Assembly: GCA_009911175.1 (NCBI GenBank)
Contig: QXWX01000153.1
Coordinates: forward strand, 1-11,334
Length of the DNA: 11,334 bases
Direction: 5' to 3'
Source of the DNA: Lachnospiraceae bacterium
GTDB taxonomy: Bacteria > Bacillota_A > Clostridia > Lachnospirales > Lachnospiraceae
Shown here one piece after another: positions 1-6,781 of this stretch. Numbering within the stretch: the stretch's first letter is position 1; each line of letters starts with the position of its first letter. Position numbers and translations under genes: made by a program. The notes under the pieces were generated by a model that worked only from the letters and a program-made list of their open reading frames with translations, was not told the origin of the DNA and searched no databases.

Positions 1-78
1 AAGTAAAGTGGCGACAACTTTAGGCTGCTTCAGCAGCAAACCGAACCTACCGGCTTTAGCCGGTAGTGGTTCAGTTAT
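1..78. mobile_element. Possible right end of an IS200/IS605-type element
   Basis: Two hairpins lie back to back. The first is GCTGC-TTCA-GCAGC at 24-37. The second is a strong stem TACCGGC-TTTA-GCCGGTA at 48-65, extended by GAACC at 43-47 pairing with GGTTC at 68-72 across a two-base bulge. No T-run follows, so it does not look like a terminator. Subterminal hairpins with a CTTTAG-type loop next to a GTGGTTCA-like end are typical of IS200/IS605 right ends, and the sequence behind it is a broken reading frame. The transposase that would belong to it lies outside the window, so the family call is inference. Confidence 0.35.
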
Positions 79-171
79 CAGCTGAAAAACACCTATGGCG
101 GAATCGAGGACAGAAAGTATTCTGTTCCGCTCTATCTCTGCGGCCGGATTCCATTTAACCTGGGGCTGTAA
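79..171 (+). pseudogene. C-terminal remnant of an unknown gene
   Basis: Directly after the hairpin-rich end, a plus-strand frame reads QLKNTYGGIEDRKYSVPLY and continues through LCGRIPFNLGL to a TAA stop at 169-171. Composition and codon choice look like the tail of a real protein, but there is no start codon and the frame is cut off upstream by the putative IS end. I do not recognise the family. It could be the 3' part of a gene interrupted by the element. Confidence 0.25.
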
Positions 172-239
172 GAGACTCCGGAACATTTTCTTAACGCATT
201 TTTCATTTATAAAGAAGCTTGTTCCTCATTTTATCATGA

Positions 240-578
240 TATAAAGCAAGATCGTACTATGAAGAACAAAAAGAAAGCAGCGGCAGATTGGCTGGAATTC
301 TTGAAAAACTAAAATCCAATCGCAATGGGAAAGTAAAGAAAACAAGGAGAAGGATTTTTATGAAGCGTTTTTGCGAATCTTATGCTAAATTCAGTTAATG
401 GCCCAGTATCAAAGAACTGGAACTGCTGACAAACCGTACTGTACGTCAGGAAACAGAACAGACGGTAGATTCCTGCGATTATTACATCCGGGCAGAAGGG
501 CTGGAGGATAAATCACTGAGCTTCGAAATGAAGACGGGAAGTTATAAAGTCGATCAAAAGTATGGCCAGAGTCATTGA
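240..578 (+). pseudogene. Degenerate coding remnant with an internal stop
   Basis: One plus-strand frame stays open from 240 to 578 except for a single TAA at 396-398. The first part is Lys/Arg-rich (SYYEEQKESSGRLAGILEKL, then KTRRRIFMKRF). The second part (KELELLTNRTVRQETEQTVD, then YYIRAEGLEDKSLSFEM) reads like ordinary soluble protein. No convincing start or ribosome site exists. The two parts may be pieces of one decayed gene, possibly a transposase, or two unrelated fragments. No family can be assigned from sequence alone. Confidence 0.3.
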
Positions 579-603
579 GATTTCCTCCGCAATTCTGTAT
601 AAT
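575..603 (+). promoter_or_regulatory. Promoter for the aldo/keto reductase gene
   Basis: TTGAGA at 575-580 and TATAAT at 598-603 are separated by 17 bases, a near-consensus sigma-A promoter. Transcription would start near 610, giving an untranslated leader of about 120 bases before the start codon at 731. Confidence 0.55.
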
Positions 604-730
604 AATAAAAACAATATGTGCTTCTGCGGTCACCGCTTACACGGCTGGTTAAGTCGTGAACAGTTATATTCTGCGGATTCCTGCCGCGATGATTTCGGAA
701 GCGCGTCACAGAGATGAAGGAGGAAATGAT

Positions 731-1858
731 ATGCAGTATAAAGAGTTCAAGAGTTCAGCGAAGCTGTCCATGCTGGGCATGGGAGCCATGCGTCTGCCGG
801 TCATCGGTGAGGATCAGGGGAACATTGATTATGGGAAGGCTAAGGCGATCATAGACAGGGCTTATCAGGGAGGGGTCAATTATTATGACACAGCCTACAT
901 CTACCACAACGGAAAGTCCGAGGAATTTCTGGGAAAAGCCCTGGCGGAATATCCCAGAGAGAGCTATTATGTGGCGGACAAGTTCAACCTGCAGGCGGAG
1001 CCGGATTTTAAAAAGCAGTTTCCGGAGCAACTGTCCCGTCTGAACATGGAATACATCGACTTCTATCTGATCCATGGGATCCAGGACGCGTGGATGGACC
1101 AATTTCTGGAAAGCGGCGCGCTCCGGTATTTTGATGAATTAAAAAAGCAGGGCAAGATCAAGAACCTGGGCTTTTCTTTTCATGCGTCGCCGGCATCGCT
1201 GCGGAAACTGCTGAAAATATATCCCTGGGATTTTGTACAGATCCAGCTCAATTACCTGGACTGGTACTATGGAGACGCAAAGGAACTTTATGAGATTCTG
1301 GAGGAGGCAGAGATTCCGGCCATGATCATGGAACCGGTCCGTGGAGGGAAGCTGGCAAGCCTGACACCGGAAGCAGAAGCCATTTTCAAAGAAGCGGATC
1401 CGGAAGCTTCCATTGCTTCCTGGGCGCTGCGGTTTGTGATGAGCCGTCCCCAGGCGCAGGTCGTATTGAGCGGAATGTCCAATCTGGAACAGGTGGAGGA
1501 CAATCTGCATACATTTTCAGAGACAGCATTTTTGACGGAGGAAGAGGAAGCGCTGGTAAAAAAAGCAACAGATGAATTTCGATCCAAGGTCGGGGTGGGC
1601 TGTACGGCCTGTCATTACTGTACACCGAACTGCCCTGTCGGAATCGATATCCCGAAGGTCCTTTCCCTTTACAATGACGTGAAGCTGGTAAATGAGGAAT
1701 GGAGGGCTACCTTTGCGGATGCCATGCCGGAAGGAAAGCGCCCGGAGGACTGCGTCGAGTGCGGCGCCTGCACGGGACACTGCCCCCAGAGTCTGGATGT
1801 GCCCGCGATCATGAAGGAGATGGCGGAGATCCGGAAGAAATTCCAGAAGGAACAGTAG
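731..1858 (+). CDS. Aldo/keto reductase with C-terminal 2x[4Fe-4S] ferredoxin domain
   Basis: A 375-residue cytoplasmic oxidoreductase of the fused aldo/keto reductase plus ferredoxin-domain type found in anaerobes. Residues 1 to about 280 form the (beta/alpha)8 barrel. The catalytic tetrad is visible as D53 and Y58 (in DTAYIYHNG), K84 (in ADKF) and H115 (in LIHG). The C-terminus carries two C-x2-C-x2-C-x3-CP clusters, C291/294/297/301 and C341/344/347/351, expected to bind two [4Fe-4S] clusters. Electron donor and substrate are unknown. I chose ATG 731 because AGGAGG stands 5 bases upstream. The frame also opens at GTG 656, but that adds 25 residues with no family resemblance and no ribosome site. 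Residues about 245-267 are the source of a short DNA duplication downstream. Confidence 0.93.
   Translation: MQYKEFKSSAKLSMLGMGAMRLPVIGEDQGNIDYGKAKAIIDRAYQGGVNYYDTAYIYHNGKSEEFLGKALAEYPRESYYVADKFNLQAEPDFKKQFPEQLSRLNMEYIDFYLIHGIQDAWMDQFLESGALRYFDELKKQGKIKNLGFSFHASPASLRKLLKIYPWDFVQIQLNYLDWYYGDAKELYEILEEAEIPAMIMEPVRGGKLASLTPEAEAIFKEADPEASIASWALRFVMSRPQAQVVLSGMSNLEQVEDNLHTFSETAFLTEEEEALVKKATDEFRSKVGVGCTACHYCTPNCPVGIDIPKVLSLYNDVKLVNEEWRATFADAMPEGKRPEDCVECGACTGHCPQSLDVPAIMKEMAEIRKKFQKEQ
1464..1530 (+). repeat. Direct repeat, source copy inside the aldo/keto reductase gene
   Basis: These 67 bases, coding for the region around LSGMSNLEQVEDNLHTF, recur at 1871-1936. Copies are identical except that the downstream copy lacks one T (four T here at 1514-1517, three there). 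Confidence 0.93.
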
Positions 1859-1870
1859 ATGATGCCGTGA

Positions 1871-1936
1871 TATTGAGCGGAATGTCCAATCTGGAACAGG
1901 TGGAGGACAATCTGCATACATTTCAGAGACAGCATT
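1871..1936 (+). repeat. Direct repeat, displaced copy behind the aldo/keto reductase gene
   Basis: A 66-base copy of 1464-1530 starts 12 bases after the aldo/keto reductase stop codon. It has one T deleted and carries no start codon of its own. At its right edge it abuts a MerR-like fragment on the other strand. It is a non-functional duplicate and marks a rearrangement junction. Confidence 0.93.
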
Positions 1937-2070
1937 CCTATGATATGTTCCTTCTGCAGAGAAAACATATCTAAATACTCTTGATACGCATGCTGATTCC
2001 ACTCAGAATATGAGGGCGCAATCAATGAGGTTATCTCCTGAATCGTAAAACGGATATCTTTTATATTAGA
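1937..2070 (-). pseudogene. MerR-family regulator fragment
   Basis: Read on the minus strand, 2070 down to about 1942 gives IKDIRFTIQEITSLIAPSY followed by EWNQHAYQEYLDMFSLQKEH. The pattern D-I-x-F-x-[IL]-x-E-I, then an acidic/amphipathic helix ending in a K-E-H-I type segment, is what MerR-family regulators show between the winged helix and the dimerisation helix. There is a stop at 2073-2071 just before it, no HTH part, and the fragment ends where the copied reductase segment begins. It is probably the residue of a regulator that once controlled this neighbourhood. Family assignment rests on pattern only. Confidence 0.45.
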
Positions 2071-2136
2071 TTATACATATAAGTATGATAGCGAAAGCAT
2101 ATTATTTCCGAAATAGGAGATGGTGTGCTTTTTGTA

Positions 2137-2194
2137 TACCCAAGTACACCCCTTATGAAACGGCTGGATGGCCATAATGGGGAGCCCTTGGGTA
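2137..2194 (+). repeat. Structured repeat, copy 1, in a 58-base hairpin
   Basis: TACCCAAG at 2137-2144 pairs with CTTGGGTA at 2187-2194. Inside, CCCC/GGGG and TTAT/ATAA continue the stem across a small internal loop and a one-base bulge, and GGC/GCC closes the tip. Bases 2151-2194 recur at 2807-2850 with 40 of 44 identical. It could be a structured RNA leader, a REP-like palindrome or the residue of a duplicated intergenic region. No known riboswitch consensus was recognised. Confidence 0.6.
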
Positions 2195-2247
2195 TGACAT
2201 GAAATATATATAGTAAAAAACTATGGTTATGAATAAACAATAGGTAT

Positions 2248-2276
2248 TTGCTATTTCTTTAAGAGACAACTATAAT
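2248..2276 (+). promoter_or_regulatory. Promoter upstream of the broken lipoprotein gene
   Basis: TTGCTA at 2248-2253 and TATAAT at 2271-2276 are 17 bases apart. Transcription would start near 2283, shortly before the ribosome site GAGGAG at 2313-2318 and ATG at 2326. Confidence 0.5.
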
Positions 2277-2325
2277 TAGATACAGAAAAGGAATAACAGT
2301 TTTTCAAAAAACGAGGAGTGATGTC

Positions 2326-2525
2326 ATGAAGAAAAATGAGCTTGCTATATTATGCATGGCTCCTGCAGTGGGAGTCATACTGCCAGGGTGTAAGGATCAG
2401 AGTGTTTCGCCCGGCGGCAGGGGAGATACTTTGAGTATTCAGAGGAGTTTTTGCAGGCAGTTTAGGACAATCCGCTTTTGGAGGGCTGGGGGAACAAGAT
2501 TGTGCAGAGCAGCGACGGGGAATGA
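2326..2525 (+). pseudogene. Broken lipoprotein gene
   Basis: The gene starts well: a promoter, GAGGAG, and ATG 2326 opening a lipoprotein signal (MKKNELAIL..., lipobox LPGC with Cys at residue 22). The initial frame then turns into Arg-rich nonsense. A different frame from 2424 reads RYFEYSEEFLQAV, a TAG at 2463-2465, then DNPLLEGWGNKIVQSSDGE and TGA at 2523-2525, which looks like a genuine protein C-terminus. The next gene's ATG (2522) overlaps this TGA as in a coupled operon, supporting that frame as ancestral. Most of the mature protein is deleted. A flavodoxin-like lipoprotein would fit such a locus, but the remaining sequence is too short to decide. Confidence 0.6.
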
Positions 2526-2785
2526 AAATGGATAACAGAAGGATTGGATTGGAGAACATAGTCTCCTACGGATCAAAAGAAGCAGTCATTCAAAATCTGA
2601 GAGATGCGGGATGCGGTCAGGATATGATTGAATGCTGCATGACCTCTCTGGACTGCGGGGAAAAAACAGAACTTTTAAAGCAGTTGGAACATCACAGAAA
2701 GAGTCTTCTTCACAAAGTACATGAAGAGGAAAAACGCATTGACTGTCTGGATTATCTGGTATATCAGATCAGCCGATGCCGATGA
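2522..2785 (+). CDS. Small helical protein, function unknown
   Basis: An 87-residue protein (81 if started at ATG 2528, for which GGGGA lies at a better distance). It has no signal or membrane segment. The second half is highly charged and helical (LLKQLEHHRKSLLHKVHEEE, then RIDCLDYLVYQI), resembling the C-terminal coiled-coil helix of MerR-type regulators, but no DNA-binding part is present. Five Cys residues are scattered (31, 38, 39, 45, 74). Its ATG overlaps the stop of the decayed lipoprotein gene, so it was probably translated by coupling. With the upstream gene broken, expression would depend on the weak site before 2528. I do not know the family. Confidence 0.6.
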   Translation: MKMDNRRIGLENIVSYGSKEAVIQNLRDAGCGQDMIECCMTSLDCGEKTELLKQLEHHRKSLLHKVHEEEKRIDCLDYLVYQISRCR

Positions 2786-2806
2786 CAGGAATCAGAACAA
2801 GAGTAA

Positions 2807-2850
2807 CCTTATGAAACGGCCGAATGGCCATAATGGGATGCCCTTGGGTA
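2807..2850 (+). repeat. Structured repeat, copy 2, in the leader of the DUF3737 gene
   Basis: Forty of 44 bases match 2151-2194. The tip is a clean GGCC-GAAT-GGCC hairpin and TTAT/ATAA pairing remains, but the outer TACCCAAG arm of copy 1 is absent here. The 11-base core TTATGAAACGG occurs at 2153-2163, at 2809-2819 and a third time at 2855-2865, where it runs into the ribosome site GGAGG of the next gene. The element ends 28 bases before that start codon, so a role in translation control is possible. Confidence 0.6.
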
Positions 2851-2878
2851 AACTTTATGAAACGGAGGAAATCAGACA

Positions 2879-3751
2879 ATGAAAGTAATTGAAAACCAGA
2901 CTTTTGACATGGAACGCACGCTTTACGGATGTAATGGGATTGCAGTAAGGAACTGCTCTTTTGACGGGCCGGCAGACGGCGAGAGCGCTTTTAAAGAGGG
3001 AGAACAGATTGAGGTATCGGACTGCTTTTTCAATCTCCGTTACCCCTTCTGGCATGACCGGGGGCTGACCATCACGGATTCGGAAATGACCCAAGGCTGC
3101 AGAGCCGCGCTGTGGTATTGTGACCAGGTGGAGATTGCAGATACGAAGCTGCACGGGATCAAAGCGCTTCGGGAATGCAGCAATGTCCTCATCCGGAACT
3201 GCGATATCATTTCACCGGAATTTGGCTGGTCTGTGCGGGGAATCCGTATGGAAGACACCACGGCGGTGAGTGAGTATTTTATGATGCGCTCGGAGGATCT
3301 GACATTCAGAGGCGTTCATTTTACAGGAAAATATTCCTTCCAGTATATCAAAAACGCTGTCTTTGAAAACTGTGTGTTCGATACAAAGGACGCGTTCTGG
3401 CACGGAGAAAATATCACCGTCAGGGACAGCGTGGTCAAAGGTGAATATCTGGCATGGTATTCCAACGGGCTGACCCTGATCAACTGCAGGATCGTCGGAA
3501 CCCAGCCTTTGTGCTACTGTAAAAATTTAAAACTGGTTGACTGTGAAATGGTCGGCACGGATCTTGCTTTTGAAAAATCCGAAGTGGAAGCGGTCCTTAC
3601 AACAAAAGTGGACAGTATCAAAAATCCCAGATCCGGCCGGATCTACGCACCGGAGCTGGGTGAGCTTATCATGGACGATGAAGAGGCAAAAGGCCAGGTG
3701 ATCATTGCCGGACGGGAAAAGAATGATTGTAAAATGTGCAGTTGTGCCTGA
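2879..3751 (+). CDS. DUF3737 family protein, right-handed parallel beta-helix
   Basis: A 290-residue protein made of short irregular repeats of the form x-N-C-x-F or x-D-S-x-[IV] with alternating hydrophobics (for example AVRNCSFDG, IEVSDCFF, VLIRNCDI, AVFENCVFD, LTLINCRIVG, LKLVDCEMVG), the signature of a pectate-lyase-like beta-helix. Aromatic residues recur at equivalent turns (PFWHDRG, ALWYCDQ, AFWHGEN, AWYSNG), typical of DUF3737. The C-terminus is Cys-rich (CKMCSCA), suggesting a metal or disulphide site. There is no signal peptide, so it is cytoplasmic. GGAGG at 2864-2868 sets the start. Biochemical function is not established; such genes are often seen near aldo/keto reductases and MerR regulators, as here. 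Confidence 0.85.
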   Translation: MKVIENQTFDMERTLYGCNGIAVRNCSFDGPADGESAFKEGEQIEVSDCFFNLRYPFWHDRGLTITDSEMTQGCRAALWYCDQVEIADTKLHGIKALRECSNVLIRNCDIISPEFGWSVRGIRMEDTTAVSEYFMMRSEDLTFRGVHFTGKYSFQYIKNAVFENCVFDTKDAFWHGENITVRDSVVKGEYLAWYSNGLTLINCRIVGTQPLCYCKNLKLVDCEMVGTDLAFEKSEVEAVLTTKVDSIKNPRSGRIYAPELGELIMDDEEAKGQVIIAGREKNDCKMCSCA

Positions 3752-3880
3752 TAAGAAGCCAAAGGAAAGAGTGGTCTCGGAAACACAATAGCGGATGCGC
3801 AGGAAAGGGTTGGTTTTCAGAAATGAGAGGGATAAGGGATGCATGATCGTGAGGTCTGAGTGGCCCAGAGAAGATAAAGA

Positions 3881-3927
3881 ATAAAAATGGGCATGGCTTT
3901 TAAGCCTGTCAGGATTAAAAGCTATGC
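3881..3927 (-). terminator. Minus-strand terminator-like hairpin
   Basis: Bases 3891-3903 and 3915-3927 form a 13-base-pair inverted repeat (GCATGGCTTTTAA against TTAAAAGCTATGC, one G-T pair) with an 11-base loop. On the minus strand it is followed by CCATTTTTATT, a T-rich tail. It would end transcription coming leftward from around 4181. On the plus strand no T-run follows. Confidence 0.45.
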
Positions 3928-3988
3928 ATTCCGTCAGTCCTTTGCGTTTGCCAAAAGGCTGAATGAAGAGATTGGACGGATTTGCTGA
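3887..3988 (+). pseudogene. Short coding-looking remnant
   Basis: A 33-codon plus-strand frame reads MGMAFKPVRIKSYAFRQSF followed by AFAKRLNEEIGRIC and TGA. The second half looks like a natural amphipathic helix, but there is no ribosome site and the start overlaps the hairpin at 3891-3927. It is either the tail of a lost gene or coincidence. Confidence 0.15.
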
Positions 3989-4028
3989 TGTGAACACCGT
4001 AGTAGAGAACAGTGCTAAATGAATCTTA

Positions 4029-4181
4029 TTATAGATTCAGAAATTTGCATATATGAAATATATACTGTTCCGCCTGTGTCAGATCCGCATGGATCCAGGG
4101 AGTGGTTTCATCTGTAAATAAGGCAGAAGACGTACCAATCATAGTCGGTGCAAGTTCAATTTTCAATCCTTCAATTTTCAT
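4029..4181 (-). CDS. Possible small protein, 50 residues
   Basis: On the minus strand, ATG at 4181 follows AAAGGGTGACGATA, a reasonable ribosome site. The product begins MKIEGLKIELAPTMIG and contains DETTPWIHADLTQAEQYIF, ending in CKFLNL. It is hydrophilic with one probable C-terminal helix and has no signal peptide. It is divergent from the AAA-ATPase-like gene and has a minus-strand terminator-like hairpin about 100 bases downstream (3881-3927), which supports a real transcript. It may be intact or the N-terminal piece of a longer lost gene. No family was recognised. Confidence 0.35.
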   Translation of the reverse strand: MKIEGLKIELAPTMIGTSSALFTDETTPWIHADLTQAEQYIFHICKFLNL

Positions 4182-4268
4182 TATCGTCACCCTTTCCGTG
4201 CTGTTAGGAACTGTATGGAAATAATCTGCTGTCTCTAAACAGATTACCACTTCTGTAAAAAAATACTT

Positions 4269-4299
4269 GTAAATTTTAAAGGGGAATGCGGTAAATTTT
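4269..4299 (+). promoter_or_regulatory. Candidate LytTR regulator binding site (direct repeat)
   Basis: GTAAATTTT occurs at 4269-4277 and again at 4291-4299: a perfect 9-base direct repeat with 13 bases between, period 22. It ends 23 bases before the -35 element at 4323. LytTR regulators such as AgrA bind pairs of about 9-base direct repeats separated by about 12-13 bases upstream of -35. The operon encodes a LytTR regulator. The bases do not match a named AgrA or VirR consensus, so the call rests on geometry and context. Confidence 0.4.
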
Positions 4300-4322
4300 T
4301 TACTTCATGCGTTTGCTTGACA

Positions 4323-4351
4323 TTGACACTATAAGGATGTGTCGTTATAAT
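4323..4351 (+). promoter_or_regulatory. Consensus promoter with internal dyad
   Basis: TTGACA (4323-4328) and TATAAT (4346-4351), both perfect, are spaced 17 bases. A second TTGACA at 4317-4322 abuts the first. Between the boxes lies a dyad, GACAC at 4325-4329 and GTGTC at 4339-4343, a plausible operator overlapping the -35 and spacer. Transcription would start near 4358, giving a leader of about 20 bases before ATG 4378. Confidence 0.75.
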
Positions 4352-4377
4352 TTATAGCAAAAGCAGGAGGTTCCCGC

Positions 4378-6051
4378 ATGGATTTTAAGGTTGGTGTCGG
4401 CAAGTCGGATTTTGCCGATCTGCGTAAGTCGGATAATTATTATGTGGACAAAACAAAAATACTCTATGAACTGGTACATGATACAGACAACAAGGTCACT
4501 CTGTTCACCAGGCCGCAGAGGTTTGGAAAAACGCTGATGATCAGTATGATAGAGAACTTCTTCAATATTAGAAAAGACAGCAGAGAGATCTTCGGGGGAC
4601 TTAAGATCACGGAATATGAAGAGTTCTGCGATGCCTGGATGAACCAGTATCCGGTTCTGTCTATATCGTTTAAGGATATGGAGGCACTGACCTTTGACGG
4701 TGCATACAAAATGCTGAAAACCACAGTGGCGGATGTGTGTAAGGAACTGGACGATCTCATGGAAGAGGGCGTTGTGAATGATGCTGACGCTGAAATCTTC
4801 CGGCAGCTGATGTATACGTCTGCGGATGAAGACAAGGTGAAAAATTCTTTAAAAACAATCATGCGCATGCTGTATGCTGTCTATGGCAAAAAGGTCATTC
4901 TTCTGATTGACGAGTATGACGTTCCGCTTGCAAAAGCAAGCGAGAAAGATTCGGCGCAGAATCCGTTTTATTCTTCCATGCTGGACGTGATCAAAGGTCT
5001 CATGAGTACGGCATTAAAGGATAACGAATATCTCAAATTTGCCGTGATCACAGGATGTCTTAAGATAGCGAAGGAAAGCATTTTTACAGGAACCAATAAC
5101 TTTGCGTCGTATTCTGTACTGGATGAGGATTTTTCAGAGTACTTTGGCTTTTCAGGAGATGAGGTGTGCGAGCTTTTGGCTGCCGCTGACAGACAGGATA
5201 AGTCCGATGTCATAAAGGAGTGGTACGATGGGTACGTATTCGGCGACAGCTTTGTATACTGTCCGTGGGATGTGATCAACTATATGTCTGCATTGAAGAA
5301 GAGAAAAAACGCAAGACCCAAGAATTACTGGAAGAATACCAGCCATAACGGGATCCTTCTCTCATTTGTAAAAAGAACGGATTTTAAAGTGAAAGGAAAA
5401 TTTGAAACGCTTATGAACGGCGGGACGATCGTCCAGAACATTTCAGATGAACTGGCCTATGATACACTATATTCTTCAGAGGAGCATCTCTGGAGTGTGC
5501 TCCTGATGACAGGATATCTCACAAAGGCGGATGCCGGTGAAGAAGGCCGGAGGGTCAGTCTTAAGATACCGAATCGAGAGATCGCGTCTATTTTTGAAGA
5601 TACGGTTGTGACATATTTTCAGAATACGATCGATAACAGTGTGCAGAAATCCATGATGGAAGCGCTCTGGAACCAGGATGAGCAGGCGGCGTCTGAGGTG
5701 ATATCGGATCTTTTGTGGAAGACCATCAGCTACAACGATTATCACGAAGATTATTACCATGCTTTTCTTGCCGGGGCATTTGTCGGACTGGGCTATGAGG
5801 TGGAATCCAATAAGGAGAAAGGGCTTGGCCGGCCGGATATTTTATTGAAGGATGAGGATCATCGCAGGGCGATCATCATTGAGGCGAAACGATCTGAACG
5901 GGAATCGGATATGGATGCGGACTGCGATGAAGCAATCGGCCAGATCATTAGCCAAAAGTACGCCGAAGGGGTATACGGATACGGACAGATTCTTTGCTAC
6001 GGAGCCGCGTTCTTTCAGAAGCAGGCAAAACTTAAAAAGCTTCCATTATAG
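4378..6051 (+). CDS. AAA-ATPase-like protein with C-terminal PD-(D/E)XK nuclease domain
   Basis: A 557-residue soluble protein of the AAA-ATPase-like family (N-terminal ATPase, C-terminal PD-(D/E)XK domain, former DUF1703). The N-terminus carries the usual VGVGKSDFADLRKSDNYYVD lead, with Walker A RPQRFGKT at 45-52 (K51, T52). Walker B VILLIDEYD places D178 and E179. The C-terminus has GRPDILL (D487) and IIEAK (E502, K504), the D...E-x-K nuclease core, so both halves look intact. Length is normal. AGGAGG 6-7 bases before ATG 4378 and a consensus promoter fix the start. Members are very abundant in gut anaerobes; suggested roles (defence, DNA transactions) are unproven. Its stop is 20 bases before the response regulator with no terminator between, so co-transcription is likely. 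Confidence 0.93.
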   Translation: MDFKVGVGKSDFADLRKSDNYYVDKTKILYELVHDTDNKVTLFTRPQRFGKTLMISMIENFFNIRKDSREIFGGLKITEYEEFCDAWMNQYPVLSISFKDMEALTFDGAYKMLKTTVADVCKELDDLMEEGVVNDADAEIFRQLMYTSADEDKVKNSLKTIMRMLYAVYGKKVILLIDEYDVPLAKASEKDSAQNPFYSSMLDVIKGLMSTALKDNEYLKFAVITGCLKIAKESIFTGTNNFASYSVLDEDFSEYFGFSGDEVCELLAAADRQDKSDVIKEWYDGYVFGDSFVYCPWDVINYMSALKKRKNARPKNYWKNTSHNGILLSFVKRTDFKVKGKFETLMNGGTIVQNISDELAYDTLYSSEEHLWSVLLMTGYLTKADAGEEGRRVSLKIPNREIASIFEDTVVTYFQNTIDNSVQKSMMEALWNQDEQAASEVISDLLWKTISYNDYHEDYYHAFLAGAFVGLGYEVESNKEKGLGRPDILLKDEDHRRAIIIEAKRSERESDMDADCDEAIGQIISQKYAEGVYGYGQILCYGAAFFQKQAKLKKLPL

Positions 6052-6071
6052 AAAATGGCAGGAGGAATGAG

Positions 6072-6779
6072 ATGATACGGATAGCGGTTGTGGAGGACGA
6101 TGAACTTTATATTTCCCAGCTTTTAAAGCACCTGGAAGATTACCAGAGGGAAGAAAAGGAAGAATTTAGTATCCAGGTATACCGGGACGGGGACGGGATC
6201 ACGGCAAATTATAAGGCGCAGTACGACATCATCCTGATGGACATCCAGATGAAATTTGTGGACGGGATGACCGCGGCGGAGGAGATCCGCAGGGTGGATT
6301 CCCAGGTGGTGATCATGTTTATCACCAATATGCCCCAGTATGCGATCCGGGGCTATGAGGTGGGCGCACTGGATTATATTTTAAAGCCGGTTTCCTATTT
6401 CGCCTTTTCCCAGAAGCTCAAGCGCGCGATATCCAGATTGAAGCGTGGAGAAAAGAAGTTTGTGGTCGTTCCCATAAAAGGCGGAGTTCAGCGGGTGGAG
6501 GTATCGGACATTTATTATATCGAAAGCGAAGGCCATAATCTGGTCTACCATACCCGGGAAGGGAATTTTATATCCGCCGGGACGATGAAGAGTGCCGAAA
6601 GCGCCCTGGCGGACATGCATTTTTCCCGGGGCAATAAGGGATACCTGATCAATCTGGAGCATGTGGAAGGGGTTCGGGACAAGTGCGCAGTGGTAAAGGG
6701 AGAGAGCCTGCTGCTGAGCAGACCCAGGATGAATGCGTTTATGCAGGACCTGACCAAATACTGGAGTGAGGTGAAGTAG
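6072..6779 (+). CDS. LytTR-family response regulator (AgrA-like)
   Basis: A 235-residue cytoplasmic transcription regulator. Residues 1 to about 120 form the receiver: acidic pocket E8-D9-D10, phosphoacceptor D57 (YDIILMDIQ), conserved T85 and K105 (LKP). Residues about 132-232 form the LytTR DNA-binding domain (IYYIESEGHNLVYHTREG, then GYLINLEHVEG). AGGAGG 5-6 bases before ATG 6072 sets the start. The gene sits 20 bases behind the AAA-ATPase-like gene and 2 bases before the kinase. It is expected to be phosphorylated by the neighbouring kinase and to bind direct repeats; a repeat of suitable geometry lies upstream of 4378. No peptide-pheromone genes are visible nearby, so the signal is unknown. 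Confidence 0.95.
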   Translation: MIRIAVVEDDELYISQLLKHLEDYQREEKEEFSIQVYRDGDGITANYKAQYDIILMDIQMKFVDGMTAAEEIRRVDSQVVIMFITNMPQYAIRGYEVGALDYILKPVSYFAFSQKLKRAISRLKRGEKKFVVVPIKGGVQRVEVSDIYYIESEGHNLVYHTREGNFISAGTMKSAESALADMHFSRGNKGYLINLEHVEGVRDKCAVVKGESLLLSRPRMNAFMQDLTKYWSEVK

Positions 6780-6781
6780 AG

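Noticed and set aside
656..730. Longer aldo/keto reductase starting at GTG 656
   Set aside because: The extra 25 residues lack family resemblance and a ribosome site, while ATG 731 has AGGAGG at the right distance.
1139..1510. Long minus-strand frames across the aldo/keto reductase gene
   Set aside because: They are antisense shadows of a clearly conserved plus-strand enzyme, with no ribosome sites and low-complexity basic sequence.
2089..2194. Fluoride or guanidine riboswitch upstream of 2326
   Set aside because: GGAGATGG and ACGGCTGG strings recall those motifs, but the required stems and pseudoknot bases are missing.
2807..2850. CRISPR-like repeats
   Set aside because: Only two full copies 656 bases apart, with no regular spacers and no cas genes.
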